Below are positions 34,061 to 45,952 of a stretch of 64,000 nt of DNA, piece by piece. The notes under the pieces are model-generated. The model was not told the origin of the DNA. It saw only the letters and a list, made by a program, of their open reading frames with translations, and searched no databases. Both the position numbers and the translations under genes were made by a program. Numbering within the stretch: position 1 is the stretch's first letter; every line of letters begins with the position of its first letter. The stretch spans positions 620,001 to 684,000 of the forward strand of contig JAIVFJ010000004.1 in assembly GCA_025765615.1 (NCBI GenBank). The letters run 5' to 3'. The stretch comes from Zopfochytrium polystomum (taxonomy: Eukaryota; Chytridiomycota; Chytridiomycetes; Chytridiales; Chytridiaceae).

Positions 34061-34761
34061 TTGTCATCGCACACCCTTCATGGATACAAAAAGTAGCCCT
34101 TCCGCCAAAATCGGAACAACGACAATGAAAGCATTGGCCCCTTGCTTCCTCGCAGAGATGTGTGCGTCGCGTGCTTTTTCTTGTTTGGTTCAACGGAAAG
34201 CTGTTAAAAAAAAAAAAAATTCCGGCGCCGTATGAAAAACTTGTTTCCTTCTTCCCCTCGACAACGCAAAAATAAACTCGGAATGTGTGGGGGCGCTTCT
34301 TGGACTACCAGGAAGGAGGAAAATGGAAGAGTCGAGACGCGATACATACACAGGCAAAGCAAGGCAAAGCAAAGGAAAGCAAAGCAAAGCAACAAAGATA
34401 CACCTTCCTAAATCTCCCCCCTCAATTCGAATGCCCTCCATAAAACTCGCGCAGGACGACCAAGACTGCAAATTGCGCGCTTTCGTTCTGTGTCTGAAAA
34501 AGAAAAAAAAAACAACGAATCTATGATATCAAAAAAAAGGGGGGGAACGCGCGAAGAAGTTGGTCGAAAACGTCTGCGGCAGAGAAAAACAGGAAACAGA
34601 GAATCCTTTGCCCCCCTACAGAGCGAAAGGGGGGAGAGAGGAAAAAAAAAATCGTCTAGATTAAAGGTTGGGCGGATTAAAGAACACGTGAGCGGCGAGG
34701 AAGTGGACGGTAGCATCGTCGGGGGAGCGAAACAACGTCTTGCTGACGGCCTGGGGGCTCT
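34061..34761. other. Intergenic
   Basis: Low-complexity AAAGC repeats at about 34355-34390 and A/G runs. No supported gene. Confidence 0.4.
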
Positions 34762-36985
34762 TCAGCTCTTTTCGAGTGCGTATCTCCGGTACTGCACGTA
34801 GAACGTCAAGACGAGACCCATGGCGACGCAGAGACTACAAGGTAGTGCAGGAATGGTTGCGGTGGGGGGTTTTTTTAGTCGTTCGCATGGGGGAGGTGAA
34901 TGAAAAACTGTTTAGCTGGGCAACGCAGTGAAAGCTCAAAAACAAAAGGAAAGAATCGACACACGGTTGCACGCACACAGGTGGAAGAATAGAAGGGAAA
35001 GCGAACAGAAATACTCACTTTTGCACCAAGTTCCCCAGCACCCACACACCAAACGCCGCCTCCGGGCTTGTCACCGCCGTCCCGACCGCCTTGGTCCCCA
35101 GCACCACCGCCACCGCCAACGAGAAACAGATCAGCAGCCACCGCAAAAGGAGCCGCACCGCCCGCACCGACCCGACCCGGATCTCGCGCTCCACGGCTTC
35201 CAGCTCGCTCCGATCGCCGCCGCCGCCCCTGCCCAGCGACCCGGCGGTCCCCGGCATTGACGGCGCCTCGGATGTCGCGCGCGGCCGTGTCCCGGTCGAG
35301 TGAAGTGTGGCTGTCCCCGGGAACGCGACGCCGGCGCTCGAGCCCGAGAAGAACGCCGTTGCCGAGGACGGAGGCCCCGACGTCGGCGAGCCGCCGCCGC
35401 TGCCGATGCTGCCACCTCCGCCGCGGTGCAGCGACGTGTCCGGCGGCGCCAGCGTACGAGCGTCGTACGGCCCACGATAAGGGTTCGACGCGCGCTTCTG
35501 CTGCTGCTGTAGGAGCTGTTGTTGCTGGAGGAGCTGCATCTGCATCTGCACCTGCACCTGTTGCTGCTGCTGCTGCTGGTAGAACCCGTTCAGCTGCTGG
35601 TACGGGTTCGTCCCCGCCCCGGGATTCGCGAACGGGTGCGGGCTGGGGAGAGCTTGCTGGCTGTGGTGCGAGTAGTACTGCTGCTGCCCGTAGAGGAGTT
35701 GTTGCTGCGACGGCGACGGCGGCGGCGTGCCGTCCAGCTGTTGGAGCGGAGCCGCTGGCGTGTACAGCGTCCCGGGAAGAAGGCTCGGCACGGCTGGCGG
35801 TGGTTGCTCTGGCTTTTTCCATGCCCCGCCGCCGAGCAGCCCGAGCGCCGATGATGCCGTCGATGCCGCTGTTGACGTGGAGAGGATCGACGGCGCTGGT
35901 GGCCCTGCCGACGCTACCGTCCGCCCCGGGGTGAGACCCGTGCCGCCGCCGCCGCCGCCGCCGCCGTCGCCGCCGGCAGGGCCCATCTCGATCCGCGACA
36001 CCCTCTCGCGGTTCAGCGCGAGCAGGGACGGCCCGATCGTAGCCCTCAGCGCGCGCGAGAACGCGCGCCACGCAGCGACCATGAACACCATGAACGCGAT
36101 GCAGTACGCAGCGCCGCCGGCACCGTCGATCCAGCTGGCCACGTCGTGCTGCGACTGCAGGCCCGCCAGCGCGCCCGCGTCCGTCTCGAGGTCGATCCGC
36201 CGCTCCAGCATCCCCAGCCACACCAGCGTCACCGCGTCCAGGAGCGGGAGCAGCGGAATCACGTAGAGCAGCGGCATGAAGGGGCGCAGGTCTGGCACGT
36301 GGCTCAGCAGCGGCGTGATGAAGGAGTGCATTAGGAAGGTGATGGCCAGGCCAACGAGGAGGATGCCGGCGGCTTGGAAGGTTCTAGTTGTTCAAGCGAA
36401 AAGGATATGGGAGGCGTTTAGCGCTTGAGTGTGCCTGGTACAATAATTCAAGAGTGCTGTGAAACATACTCGAAGAAGAGGGCGTCTTTGAGCCGCAGAA
36501 ACAGGAGAGACAGGGCATTGGCGATCGCCAGGCCCATGGCCAGCACGACGGTGATGGCCGTGGAAGAGAGCGGTTTGCACTGCCGGTCGCCATGCTGTTG
36601 CCGTCGATCCCGCAGCTCCTGCAAGACAATCAGAGTTGACACGTACACGCCGACCAACGCGATTAAACCGTTGATTGCGGTGAAGACTTCCACTGTGGGG
36701 ACGTTTGTAAATCGAGTCAGCAAGACGGGAGGGTCGATAATCAAGACACTCACCGGGCCGAAGGAAGGCTGGGCCCACTAGATCGGCGTAGCAGGAGATG
36801 TGGTACTCGGCTTTGCAGGCGATCGCAGGGGAATCTGCGATAAATCGGTTGATGTGGGGATGGTGGGGGGGTGTCCATGCAACACAAGGCAAGAAGAGGT
36901 AGGGTGAGGGGGATGAGCCACGACGAGTGGAGCGTGCATCCGAGTCATCCTCACCTCGAGGCAACAAGAGCAGCGCCATCGTCAT
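34762..36985 (-). CDS. Polytopic membrane protein with polyQ loop
   Basis: 590 residues from exons 36985-36955, 36834-36754, 36692-36470, 36383-35019 and 34834-34762; every phase agrees. A short leader MTMALLLLPR is followed by a Cys-containing segment. Hydrophobic helices follow around VFTAINGLIALVGVYVSTL, ITVVLAMGLAIANALSLL, AAGILLVGLAITFLMHSF, LLYVIPLLPLLDAVTLVWL and AAYCIAFMVFMVAAW. A long cytosolic or lumenal region has polyGly, QQQ-rich and VQVQMQMQ segments. Two further helices (LLLRWLLICFSLAVAVVLG and the region spliced to NLCVAMGLVLTFYVQY) end the chain. The architecture suggests a seven-helix-type fungal membrane protein, but no family signature is recognised. Confidence 0.72.
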
Positions 36986-37315
36986 CGATCGAGCAACCAA
37001 CAATGTGGGGGGGGAAAGGTAAGACCAGCCAGCCAGCCAGCGAGCGAGCCAGCCCGCGGGGGTGGGGAGTCGTGCTGCTGTGTTGTGGTTGTAATGGGGG
37101 AGAAGTGTGCGGTGTTTGACGAAGTGGCGGAGGGCGATGGGCAAGGAGGGCGTCGCGCGGCGTCAGGTGCGGGGTTAGAGCGTGAGGGACAGGGACAGAG
37201 GCAGAGACAGCGAGAGAGAGGGTTTTGTTGATCCGTTGGCATATGGAGCTTGTGCTTGTGGATCTGTCTGTCTGTCTCCCTCGCTCTCTCACTCACTCAC
37301 ACACACACACACACA

Positions 37316-37348
<33 letters not shown>

Positions 37349-37855
37349 TCTCTCTCGCGTCAGAACCCTACCAAAGTCTGTCTCTCAGTCTGTCTGCCTG
37401 TCGGCGGGTGCACTGTCTGTCTAACGCAATAATGCCCGATTCGGCTAGAAGCGGGAAGGAAAGACACACACAAACAGAAGAAAAAGAAAAGAAAGAAAAG
37501 AAAAAATTTTGAAATATTACCACTGACGGCACACATGAGCTTGTGCGTGCGTTGACCTGCAGCTATAAATAAACAAATAAACACTACGTGAACGAACAAG
37601 CCAGCAGTCGTGGGCCAAGATTATCACATTGTAGCGGGAGCTTGCTCTGCGTATGTGCCTACCTGTTATGTGAATGCATCATTGAAATAAACTCCTCGCA
37701 TGAAACAATGAAATAATAAATGTTGAGTAGCCGAAACATGTATTCACAGCAAAAGCAAGTTGCCAACAAAGCGAAACCAAAAAGTACGCCAAACTCCACT
37801 TGGAAGATTCTCTCAAAGACCCAAAAAACACACCAAAGCAAGCGGAAAAGCGTCG
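36986..37855. other. Intergenic with microsatellites
   Basis: (AC)n followed by (CT)n at about 37288-37342. No gene is supported. Confidence 0.6.
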
Positions 37856-38978
37856 TCACCTCCACCTCAACGGAACGACTTGAAAAGCCGGCGGCACCGA
37901 GCTGCACCCGTCGTTCTTCACATCTATGGCGACCGGCTTCCCGTCGTTGTTCAACGTCTCGACCGCATTGTCCTTGAACCCCGTATTGTTCATATTCAAA
38001 ATGTGCTCGTACGCGTTCACCCGGTACACCGTCACCTGATACGGCGCCGGCATCCCCAGCGTCATCTCCCGCCTCGCCGCCAGCAGCCGCCGCAGGAACG
38101 CCTCCTCGGTCGACCCGCCCCCGTTCACCCACGGCTTGGCCCGCTCCGCCAACGTCGCCATGCTGATCGGCCCCAGCTGCACCACCGTGTCAAACACGAT
38201 CGCGACCCCGAGCGCCGTCTGGATCCCGACGGTCTTGATCAGCTTGGCGTTCGGCGCAAAGTACCGGCTGACCGCGACGTACTTTTGCGCGGGCTCGAAC
38301 GCCGAGGCGTCGTGCAACGCCGCGTCCTGCCACGCGGAGCAGAAACCCGTGAGGCCGTCTTCGCTGGCGGAGTCGGCGGTTGCGAGCGTTGTCAGCGCGG
38401 GGACGAAGCTGGCGAGGGGAGGGGATTTCTGCGTGGTGCCCGTGAGGTAGCGGACGATGACGTCGCGGACGCTGCCGGTCCGCGTTGTGAACTGAATGAT
38501 GCCGCACGAGAGGCCGTGGTCGTCGTTGTGGTTGCCGCAGGACGCGTAGTTGAGTCTGGAGCCAAGAGTGAAAGGAGGTGGAGGTCAGATCCTGTTTCAT
38601 GGCGGTGTTGGCAGGCGTTTTCACGTACTTTGGCGAGCTATTTTCAAAGACGCTGGTGATCTTTACGATGAGTTCGAACTGGCACTCGGTGATGCCCTGC
38701 TCCGAGTAAATGTCCACTTGCGTTGCGGAGGCGGGCTGCGATTGAGGGGGAGGGGGAGGGGAGGGGGAATCGGTGGGTGAAAAGGGGGGAGGGCAGTGAT
38801 GGGAGTGGGGGATTAGAGCCGCCTATCCAGGACGAATTCGAGATGGGACACGGGGTGGTGCCCAACTTACTGCGGCAGTGGACCTCGCGACGCACAGCAG
38901 GCTGATGTAAAGCCAGAATAAGACGGTGGGCGCTGCTGCTACTACTGCTGCTGCTGCTGCTGCTGAGACGTAGATCAT
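37856..38978 (-). CDS. GH46 chitosanase
   Basis: 304-residue secreted endo-chitosanase hydrolysing beta-1,4 bonds in chitosan. Exons are 38978-38871, 38735-38629 and 38555-37856. A hydrophobic signal region with a polyalanine tract (from a GCA repeat) comes first. The family core ELIVKITSVFENSSPK carries the candidate acid residue Glu67. NHNDDHGLSCGIIQFTTRTG carries the candidate base Asp at about 83-84. Later segments GFCSAWQDAALHDA, GVAIVFDTVVQLGP and AFLRRLLAAR match the order of GH46 enzymes. In fungi with chitosan-containing walls such an enzyme can act in wall remodelling or on other fungi; which applies here is not visible. TATA-like sequence lies about 90 bp upstream. Confidence 0.88.
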
Positions 38979-39497
38979 CTGGTGACTTGGGTATGTGTGT
39001 GACCGGGGGGGGAGGAAGGGGGCTTACGGGGTGAGATGCCTGGCGTTGCAGCAAAGCGGGAGAGTGGTTGGCTATTTATGTATATGTATCGAAGGTCGGC
39101 GGGCTCGGGCAGCGGGTGGCGGCAGCGGCGGCGGCGGGCGAGCGGGCGGGTGACTTGTGCTGGTTGTTGTTGTCGTTGCTGTTGGCAGCTTCGCGCGAAG
39201 ACAGCCAACAGCGACTGCGCATGATTTCTGTGGCTGTGTCTTCCTTCCCCTGTGGCGCAGGGCGCCAGAGATGCGGTTGGGACGAGCGAGGCGGTCTGTC
39301 TCCTGGTCTATCTCCTCTCCTTGTTGTCTGCTTTGCTGTCTGCTCGGATGGATCGACGGGGTGAAAGAGTGTAAGAATTTCTCACCCAAATTGAGAGGGT
39401 CAAGTGGCAGAGCCACGGGGACGCATGTTTTCCTTCTTTTCAAAAAGGAAAGGACGGACAACCAGTTTGCGGGTTGCGAGGCAAGCGCAGAGAGAGG

Positions 39498-39541
<44 letters not shown>

Positions 39542-39845
39542 GAGAGAGGGGGGGAGAAAGGCCTCCAGAACCATCACTGCTTGGCCGCGTTCCGTTTGCC
39601 CCGTGGTTATTGTGTTTTCCACTGTCAAGCCACGCATTCACCTCTCGCGACTGGATTGCGTCACTGCGCCGCGATAGCCTAGCCCCAATGGCCACTCGTA
39701 TCGTCAATAATTCGCTCGCTTGGCCTTTCCTCTTTCCCAGAGGAAAGGTCAAAAGAAGGTCCAGCGATGAGGTCGGCTCTTGCTGCTCCAAACAGCAATC
39801 CAGAATACCATGAAGTCAAAAAATGGATGTCCACCTTTGAACAGA
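38979..39845. other. Intergenic with (GA)n tract
   Basis: (GA)n microsatellite at 39499-39549. No gene supported. Confidence 0.6.
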
Positions 39846-41828
39846 TCATATATTTCCTACTTTGCTTTCAGAACTCTCGTCGACGATATCAACAAAACGG
39901 CTGGCCGGCAAACGACGCCGCGCCTCCTCCCACCACCGTTTCGATCGAATATCCTCAGGCGCGTTGTCTGCAAAAACGGGGATGCCCAGGTTCCGGGCCA
40001 CCAGCCATTCCAGAAACGGCAGGCACTCCTCCACCAACCGGCGCGAATGGACCTCTGCGATCCGGCCACCTCCCAGCACGCTTCCGCGCTCCAGCCACCA
40101 ATCCAGACCGTCGAGGATCTCCTCGCGCCACGCACTTGGTGACAGGCAGTTCGATTCGATACTTGCAGCGAGCTCGATCAGATCTAGCGCAGGCCAATCA
40201 TCCTCTGTGGGTATGCAAGCCCAGGAGCCCTCGCCGTCCGCGTCGCGCGTGCTCAACAGCCAGTCCATCACCTCCCGATTCAGCGCGTGACGCTTCACAA
40301 AAGCGAACCCGTCAGCGATGTCGTTGGTGAGCGGCAGGCCGCTCCGCGTCCACCACGAGAAAACCGTTGGCGCGCTCGCCGCGACGCTGACGGGGCACTC
40401 GAGCGGCTGCACGTACCCGCTCGCCTGGAACCAGTGCAGAAGGTCCACGTGCTCGCCTTCCACCGCCTTTCGAACAAGGATCGACGACCGCGCCGCGTTC
40501 GGCGGCTCAGGGAAGCGCGTGGCCCACCACTCAAACACCGGACCGAACCCGGCCTTGGCCGCGGCCTCCAGCGACGCGTCTTGCCACACGTCCGAGTTCG
40601 CCGCGCAAACGTCCCACCAGAACTGCAGCGCGCCGACGTGGCCGCGGAAGCACGCCGTCCAGATCGAGTTGCGCGGCGGCCGGAACGGATCCCACGGGTA
40701 GCGCGACTTCCACCAGTTCAGGACTGCGACGTGCCCGCTCTCGGTTGCAGCAGAGACTACGGAACCAACGTCAAAGTCGCCGCCGCTTTCGCTCCGGATC
40801 CAGTCTAGCACAGAGATCTGGCAGTTCACCGCCGCGTGTTTCGCCGCCTCGCGCAGGTCCGGCCGCGCCGCCGGCCCGTCCGCCGCCGCAAAAGTCGACC
40901 CCGGTGCGGAGCGGTCGAACTTTGACTCGATGATCTGCTGCAGCATCCCAAACACGTCCACGCTCGGCGGCCCGCTTGCAGCCCCCGCCGCCACCCGCCG
41001 GCGCAGTTGCGCCAGCTGCAGCTCGTCGTCGCTATAATCAAACCCGAGGATCTGCCGCGCAACTTCGCTCCCCTCACCCCCGGCCTCCGCTTCCACCCAC
41101 GCAAGCGCCTCCGCGCGGTCAAACGTCGCCGCCATCCGCAGCGGCCAGTACTCGGCCGTCCGCGGGTCCCACCCGCGCGACTTGCACCACTTCAGCACCT
41201 CCAGCCCGCCGCCCATCAGCGCCGCGCCGGCAACGTGCCCGATGTTGACCTCGGCGTGAAGGAGAAGCGTTTGAGACGCGCGAGACGTCGTCCACCACTC
41301 GAGGACTCCCACGTGGTTGCCCTTGGCCGCGCCGTGCAGCGCGGCGACCACGATCCGCGAGTAGCTGACGTTGTCTTCAAACCCGAGCGCGAGATCCCAC
41401 CACTCGATCCGCGCCGGCGAGGTAGGGCGGCGATCGGGCGATGGTGTTGTGCGGGATTTGAGGATCCAGAAGAGCGAGTCGATCGGTGGGACGGAGCCGA
41501 TGGCGGTCGTGGCGGTGCGGAGGCGGAAGTCGAGGAGGTCCACGCGGCCGCGCTGCGATGCGGTGACCAGGGTCGCGGAGGGGATCGAGTAGAGCGCGAG
41601 GGCCTGGTGGCGTTCGTGGCGCAGGAGGGTGGCGAGGCGGAAGCGGTCGGACCCTGCGAGGTACGTGAGGACGGAATGGCCGAGGGCGGCGAGGGCAGCA
41701 TCGCCCATCTCCTTGTCTGCTCCCCGAGCGTCCTTGTCAAAAAATCTGGATAGTCCGACCTGATGTTTCCATGACAAGGCAACTCTGTCCAGAACAACAG
41801 TTCTGGAGAAACTTCGGAATTCGGCCAT
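39846..41828 (-). CDS. WW-rich ankyrin-like repeat protein
   Basis: 660 residues from the ATG at 41828. It starts with MGDAALAALGHSVLTYLAGS-type sequence some 30 residues in, followed by many helical repeats of about 33-60 residues. These carry motifs such as HVGVLEWW, GLEVLKWCKSRG, HVAVLNWWKSRYP, HVGALQFWWD, FGPVFEWWATRFP and HVDLLHWFQASG. The repeats resemble degenerate ankyrin repeats in which the second helix ends with WW and a short loop. This protein type is abundant in chytrid genomes. It is probably a protein-interaction scaffold; ligand unknown. It appears single-exon. Confidence 0.78.
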   Translation of the reverse strand: MAEFRSFSRTVVLDRVALSWKHQVGLSRFFDKDARGADKEMGDAALAALGHSVLTYLAGSDRFRLATLLRHERHQALALYSIPSATLVTASQRGRVDLLDFRLRTATTAIGSVPPIDSLFWILKSRTTPSPDRRPTSPARIEWWDLALGFEDNVSYSRIVVAALHGAAKGNHVGVLEWWTTSRASQTLLLHAEVNIGHVAGAALMGGGLEVLKWCKSRGWDPRTAEYWPLRMAATFDRAEALAWVEAEAGGEGSEVARQILGFDYSDDELQLAQLRRRVAAGAASGPPSVDVFGMLQQIIESKFDRSAPGSTFAAADGPAARPDLREAAKHAAVNCQISVLDWIRSESGGDFDVGSVVSAATESGHVAVLNWWKSRYPWDPFRPPRNSIWTACFRGHVGALQFWWDVCAANSDVWQDASLEAAAKAGFGPVFEWWATRFPEPPNAARSSILVRKAVEGEHVDLLHWFQASGYVQPLECPVSVAASAPTVFSWWTRSGLPLTNDIADGFAFVKRHALNREVMDWLLSTRDADGEGSWACIPTEDDWPALDLIELAASIESNCLSPSAWREEILDGLDWWLERGSVLGGGRIAEVHSRRLVEECLPFLEWLVARNLGIPVFADNAPEDIRSKRWWEEARRRLPASRFVDIVDESSESKVGNI

Positions 41829-42061
41829 TGTTTGTTTGGCTTCGACAGTAAATTTGGCCGCTTGTCTCGATAGCTTGAAGGCTTGTTCGTTAGGCCAGTG
41901 CCTCACTCTCTCTCTCTCTCTCTCGTTCCATCTTCACCAATTCCCGTCAGAAAAGCCCGCGCTGCCGTTTCACTCGCAAGTGTGGCTGCAGCGCTGACCT
42001 CGTCCTCACCGTCGTAGCCCCGGTTGATAATCGGGTCCACTACAAGAGCAGCGCATCTCAG
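41829..42061. other. Upstream region of the WW-rich gene
   Basis: CT microsatellite at about 41904-41924. The frame stays open upstream to 41906 without an ATG. Confidence 0.4.
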
Positions 42062-42720
42062 ATGGCCGGCTCGGAGTTGATTGCAGTGCGCAACAGTAGC
42101 CCTTGGTTTCTTGTTGGATTTACAGATAGAGATGGAAGTTTTAGTTACATAATTCGTACCGAAAACAATAAGTTTGGATGTTCACTTAAGGGAATATTCG
42201 TAATACTCCAGATGATCTTAAACTTTTTAAAATTTGGCAATCTAAATTTAATGGAACACAAAAAGAAGAGAAATCTTATCTGGGTAATCACAAAAAGAGA
42301 ATATCTGGTAGAGCTTAGAGATTTTTTTTAGACGTATCCTTTGCAAACTTCGAGAGCTATTCAAATTTCAAGCATGGAGTCAAACCTTGGATATAATTAC
42401 ATCTAAGACTAAACAAGACTTGACAGAAAAAAAATTGGGAAACAATAGTTCATTTAAAGGATTGTTTGCTAAGGATAGAGCCCCAAAGTAAAGGAATTGT
42501 TCCCATACATAATCAATAAGAATCAATCAGACTTGTTGATCAATTCTAATATAAGCCACGCAAAACCTTTGTACCCAAACTGGATATCTGGTTTTGTAGC
42601 AGCAGGCGGTTGTGGAGAGAATAAGAATAATCATAAGTGGAATGAAGTAGGTGGCATTCGCGACTAAAGTACATTTGTTGGTTGATAAACATCGAAAGAG
42701 CTTCGCTTAATCTTTTACGG
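42062..42720 (+). pseudogene. LAGLIDADG homing endonuclease relic, mitochondrial type
   Basis: An AT-rich island inside GC-rich DNA. The first open stretch encodes PWFLVGFTDRDGSFSYIIR, the first LAGLIDADG motif with its usual WFL.GF.D.DGSF context. It continues to the V.K.EYLVELRDFF end of the first half, then a TAG, then TYPLQTSRAIQ. In another frame follow TSKTKQDLTEKK and, near 42571, YPNWISGFVAAGGCGENK, the second motif. Frameshifts and TAA stops make it non-functional. Such ORFs live in group I introns of mitochondrial genes, so this is probably a nuclear copy of mitochondrial DNA. Confidence 0.85.
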
Positions 42721-43576
42721 GATCCAAAGGATTAAAGACCGTAATCCGAGCGTCGCTGAACCACGCGCGGAGCGCAGACACGTACTCTGCGATACATTCC
42801 TCTACGCAGAGCGATGCTTTGCGTTCGCCTCCCCTGTTGCTCGGTGCCTTTAATGTTCCCCAATATCGAGCTACACAGGCTGTCGTTCATTTTTTGGTGG
42901 CGTGGCAGGCCACCGTCGCCTTTCGAATGTGGTCCATAGTGACACGCGCGACCAGATCCAGGATGCCCATTCAGCTCCCTCACCAGACTGGTGTCGCCCC
43001 AGACGTGCGAGACGATGCTGTAGTCGCCAGTTGCGGGGCGTTTGATGATTATGGTCTGTCTGAATCTCCCACGTTCTACGAGTGTCTCGCTTGCTCGCTC
43101 GAGATTTTTTGCCTTGCTTTCTCTCCATCACCTTGCACTCACAGCTCGACACATCGAAGATGGTTTAGTCCCTTTCCTTTATGATGGCCCGCACCGGGAG
43201 CTTGGACAAATAACGGATGGGATAGGTTGAAGCAGGTGAACTTACTAAAGGTATGACTGTTGGGAAAATATTAACAGAGGCTGGGGAGTAGACGAGGATG
43301 AAAAGTGCACAAAGGGTGAAGGCAAATAGAGGCACAAGGAATTATTGAGGGAAAGCGGGGCGGCACGACTGACTGGGTACAGAGGCCTTAGAGCGCCTTG
43401 TAGGAGTGATGAAATGTAAAGACTTAGAACAAAAAAAGGTAGGTCGAAATCGTGAAACGGGAAAGAGTCTCGGGCAAAAAAAGGGAGAAGCCAAACAAAG
43501 TATTTGTAAAACGCAAGCAACCCGCCCGAGGAGCCTCTTCCTTCCATCAATCTGTCTCCCTCCCTCCCCATCTCAT
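42721..43576. other. Intergenic
   Basis: Returns to higher GC. No gene is supported. Confidence 0.45.
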
Positions 43577-45519
43577 TCACGTCGACACGGAGCACTGCGC
43601 CAGCGCGGCGTTCAAGTTTGCGCTGTTCTGCGCGATGCCATTCGTAAAGTCCATCTGCAGCATGGCCAGCGCGGTCGCGTCTGTCGCCGCGACGCCCGTG
43701 ACCCCCATGGCCAGCTCCTGCTCCGCGAGCTGCGCGTTCGCGACAATCGCCAAACCCGGCGCGGCTCCGTTCCCGACGGCCAACGCCTGGTTCGCGGTCC
43801 GGATCGCGATTCCGTTGTTGATGGCCGCGAGGAGAGCGGCTTTCGCCGTGGCGGTGGCCGCTTGGTCGCCGGCGTTGACGGCGGTCGTGAGGGCGGCGAG
43901 TGCGGCGAGTTCTTGGTTTTGGACGGCGATATTGGCGACAATGCCATTTCCAAGGGACACGACGTTTGGGGTGCAGGGCGGCAGCGCGAGCATGGTGTTG
44001 ATGGAGCAGCCGCTGACCGCCTTTTTGGGATTGTTGGTTGTTGTGGTGGTGATTGGGAGAGAAGGCGAGCGAGCCACCATCATGATCATTATGACACGAA
44101 TTATTATACGGCCTTACCGCCATCAGGTTCTTCTCGTTCTGCACGATGCCGTTGTTAAAGTCCATCTGCAGGGTGGCGACGTTGGGCAGGTCGGTGGCCG
44201 GCAGGCCCGTCAGGCCCTGCACGAGCGCGAGCTCGGCGGCCTGCGCCATGGCGACCTGCTCGCGTGGCGTGTGTGTGTGTGTGTGTGTGTGTGTGTTGGT
44301 TTGGTTTAGTTTGGTTTGGGATGGTTTGGTTTGGTTCAAAGTGCGAAGGGACAGCGCACTGACGTGTCAGCTTCTCATGCGTCCCAGGACGGACAACGTC
44401 TCAGCCCCCCGGCTATGCAAGGCAGGAAGCAGAGACAGAGAGGCCGGAGAGCTAGAGAAGAGAGAGCGAGCGAGGAGACGGCGCACACGGCCACCCGATA
44501 CTCTACTCTACTCTACGCTACTCTACTATTCTCTCTCTCAGAGTCAACCCACACACTACTCACCGTCGCCAGCCCCGCGACGGCGCCGTTGCCCGCAGGC
44601 GCCAAGTTCTGGTTGTTCATGCGCAGGACCACGCCCTCCTGCACCTTGGCCAGCAGCGCCGCCCGCGCCGCCTGGAACGCGTTGGCGTCCACCGGATTGG
44701 TCGCCTGCAGCACTGTCTGCACCTGCCCCACCAGCTGCAGCTCCTGGTTCTGGATCGCAATGTTGTTCAAGATGCCCTGCGCGAGCGCCATCACCTGCGG
44801 CGAGCACTGCGGCTGCGCGTTGTTGACCAGCGTGCACGCGCTCATGGCCTGTTCATTGTGAATATTTTGTGTCGTGAGTGAGACGACATCGCCGGAGAAC
44901 AACAACAACCAACAGCAGCCCAACTCACCGCCGCAAGGGTCGCCTGGTTCCTCGTAATCCCGCCCGAAAACTTCATCTGCAGCATGACCAAATTCGGCAA
45001 ATCCGTCGCAGGCGTCCCCGTCAAGCCCGTCGCCAACGCCAATACAGCCGCCTGGGTCTGAGCGAGCATGGCCAGCCCGGTGACCGCCGCGTTGTCGGCC
45101 GGCACAAGGTTCTGATTGTTCATCCGCACAATCACGGCAGAGTTGAACACGGTCAGCAGGTTTGCCTTGGCCTGCGCGAACGCCGCCGGGTCGACGGCGG
45201 CGACGTTGAGGACTTTTTGGAGCGCGGCGACGGCGGCGAGTTCTTGCTGCTGGAGGGCGATGTGGGCGTTGATGCCTTGAACAAGACGAACCACATTTGG
45301 CGCGCAGTTGGGCAAAGGCCCGGCGGCGGCGGCTACAGCTGCAGCAGGGGCAGCTGGATCTGTCACATTGTTGTCGTCGGTGACGGCGGCTGGGACGGCT
45401 GCGGCCATTACGGCGGCTCGCCTTGGTGCCGGGGATGCGGCGGTGTGGCTCGGGGCCAAGGCCAGCACGGCGGCGAGAGTGGCGAGGGCGGCGACGACGA
45501 CGGCGACGGAGAGATGCAT
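43577..45519 (-). CDS. Secreted protein with three tandem helical repeats
   Basis: 485 residues from exons 45519-44929, 44848-44564, 44255-44118 and 44020-43577, all joined in phase 0. A signal peptide (VAVVVAALATLAAVLALA) and an Ala-rich linker precede three copies of a domain of about 125-145 residues. Each begins with a C-x-P-[NQ]-V motif and continues with I..QNQEL or LQQQEL, R[MT].NQ.L, and G.[TA].ATD. Each ends LQM.F..GI.[QR]N...L. Introns 1 and 3 fall exactly between repeats; intron 2 lies inside repeat 2. The repeats are predicted all-helical with few Cys. No known family is recognised. Phase-0 boundary introns are consistent with growth by exon duplication. Confidence 0.78.
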
Positions 45520-45523
45520 TCGC

Positions 45524-45614
45524 GTGTGTGAGTGTGTGAGTGTGTGTATGTGTGTGTGTGAGATTAGTTGCGACCTTTTGTTGGTTGGGTTGGAGCGGGA
45601 GTTCGATGTTAACC

Positions 45615-45661
<47 letters not shown>
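45524..45661. repeat. (GT)n and (CT)n tracts upstream of the triple-repeat gene
   Basis: GT-rich at 45524-45562 and a CT run at about 45620-45661. Confidence 0.85.
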
Positions 45662-45663
<2 letters not shown>

Positions 45664-45952
45664 CCTTTCACACGCACTTGCAACGGCTCTTCCATCTTAT
45701 GCTACTGCTGCCGCCTCAGTCTGGAAAGGGGCGGCAGCACGCGGCGGGCCGCACAAAAATCGATACCACCCGTCTCTGCACCAACACCAGCACCAGCCGG
45801 CCGCAGCAGAGCAGCTCACAACCTGCCCGCGCCTCCCGTGATGCCGATCTCTTTTTCCGCCCCTCTTTATCATGCATTTTATGCCGTTCGCCCCAATTCG
45901 AGGCATGGGTGTATGCCCCTTCCTTTTTCGTCATTCCGATGCCGCTTGTCGG

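Noticed and set aside
34875..36221. Long - strand ORF (448 codons) overlapping the polytopic membrane gene
   Set aside because: Arg/Ala/Gly-rich shadow frame. The alternative frame has membrane helices and splices cleanly into upstream and downstream exons.
39857..41797. Several + and - strand ORFs inside the WW-rich gene
   Set aside because: Shadows of a single long coding frame with clear repeat structure.
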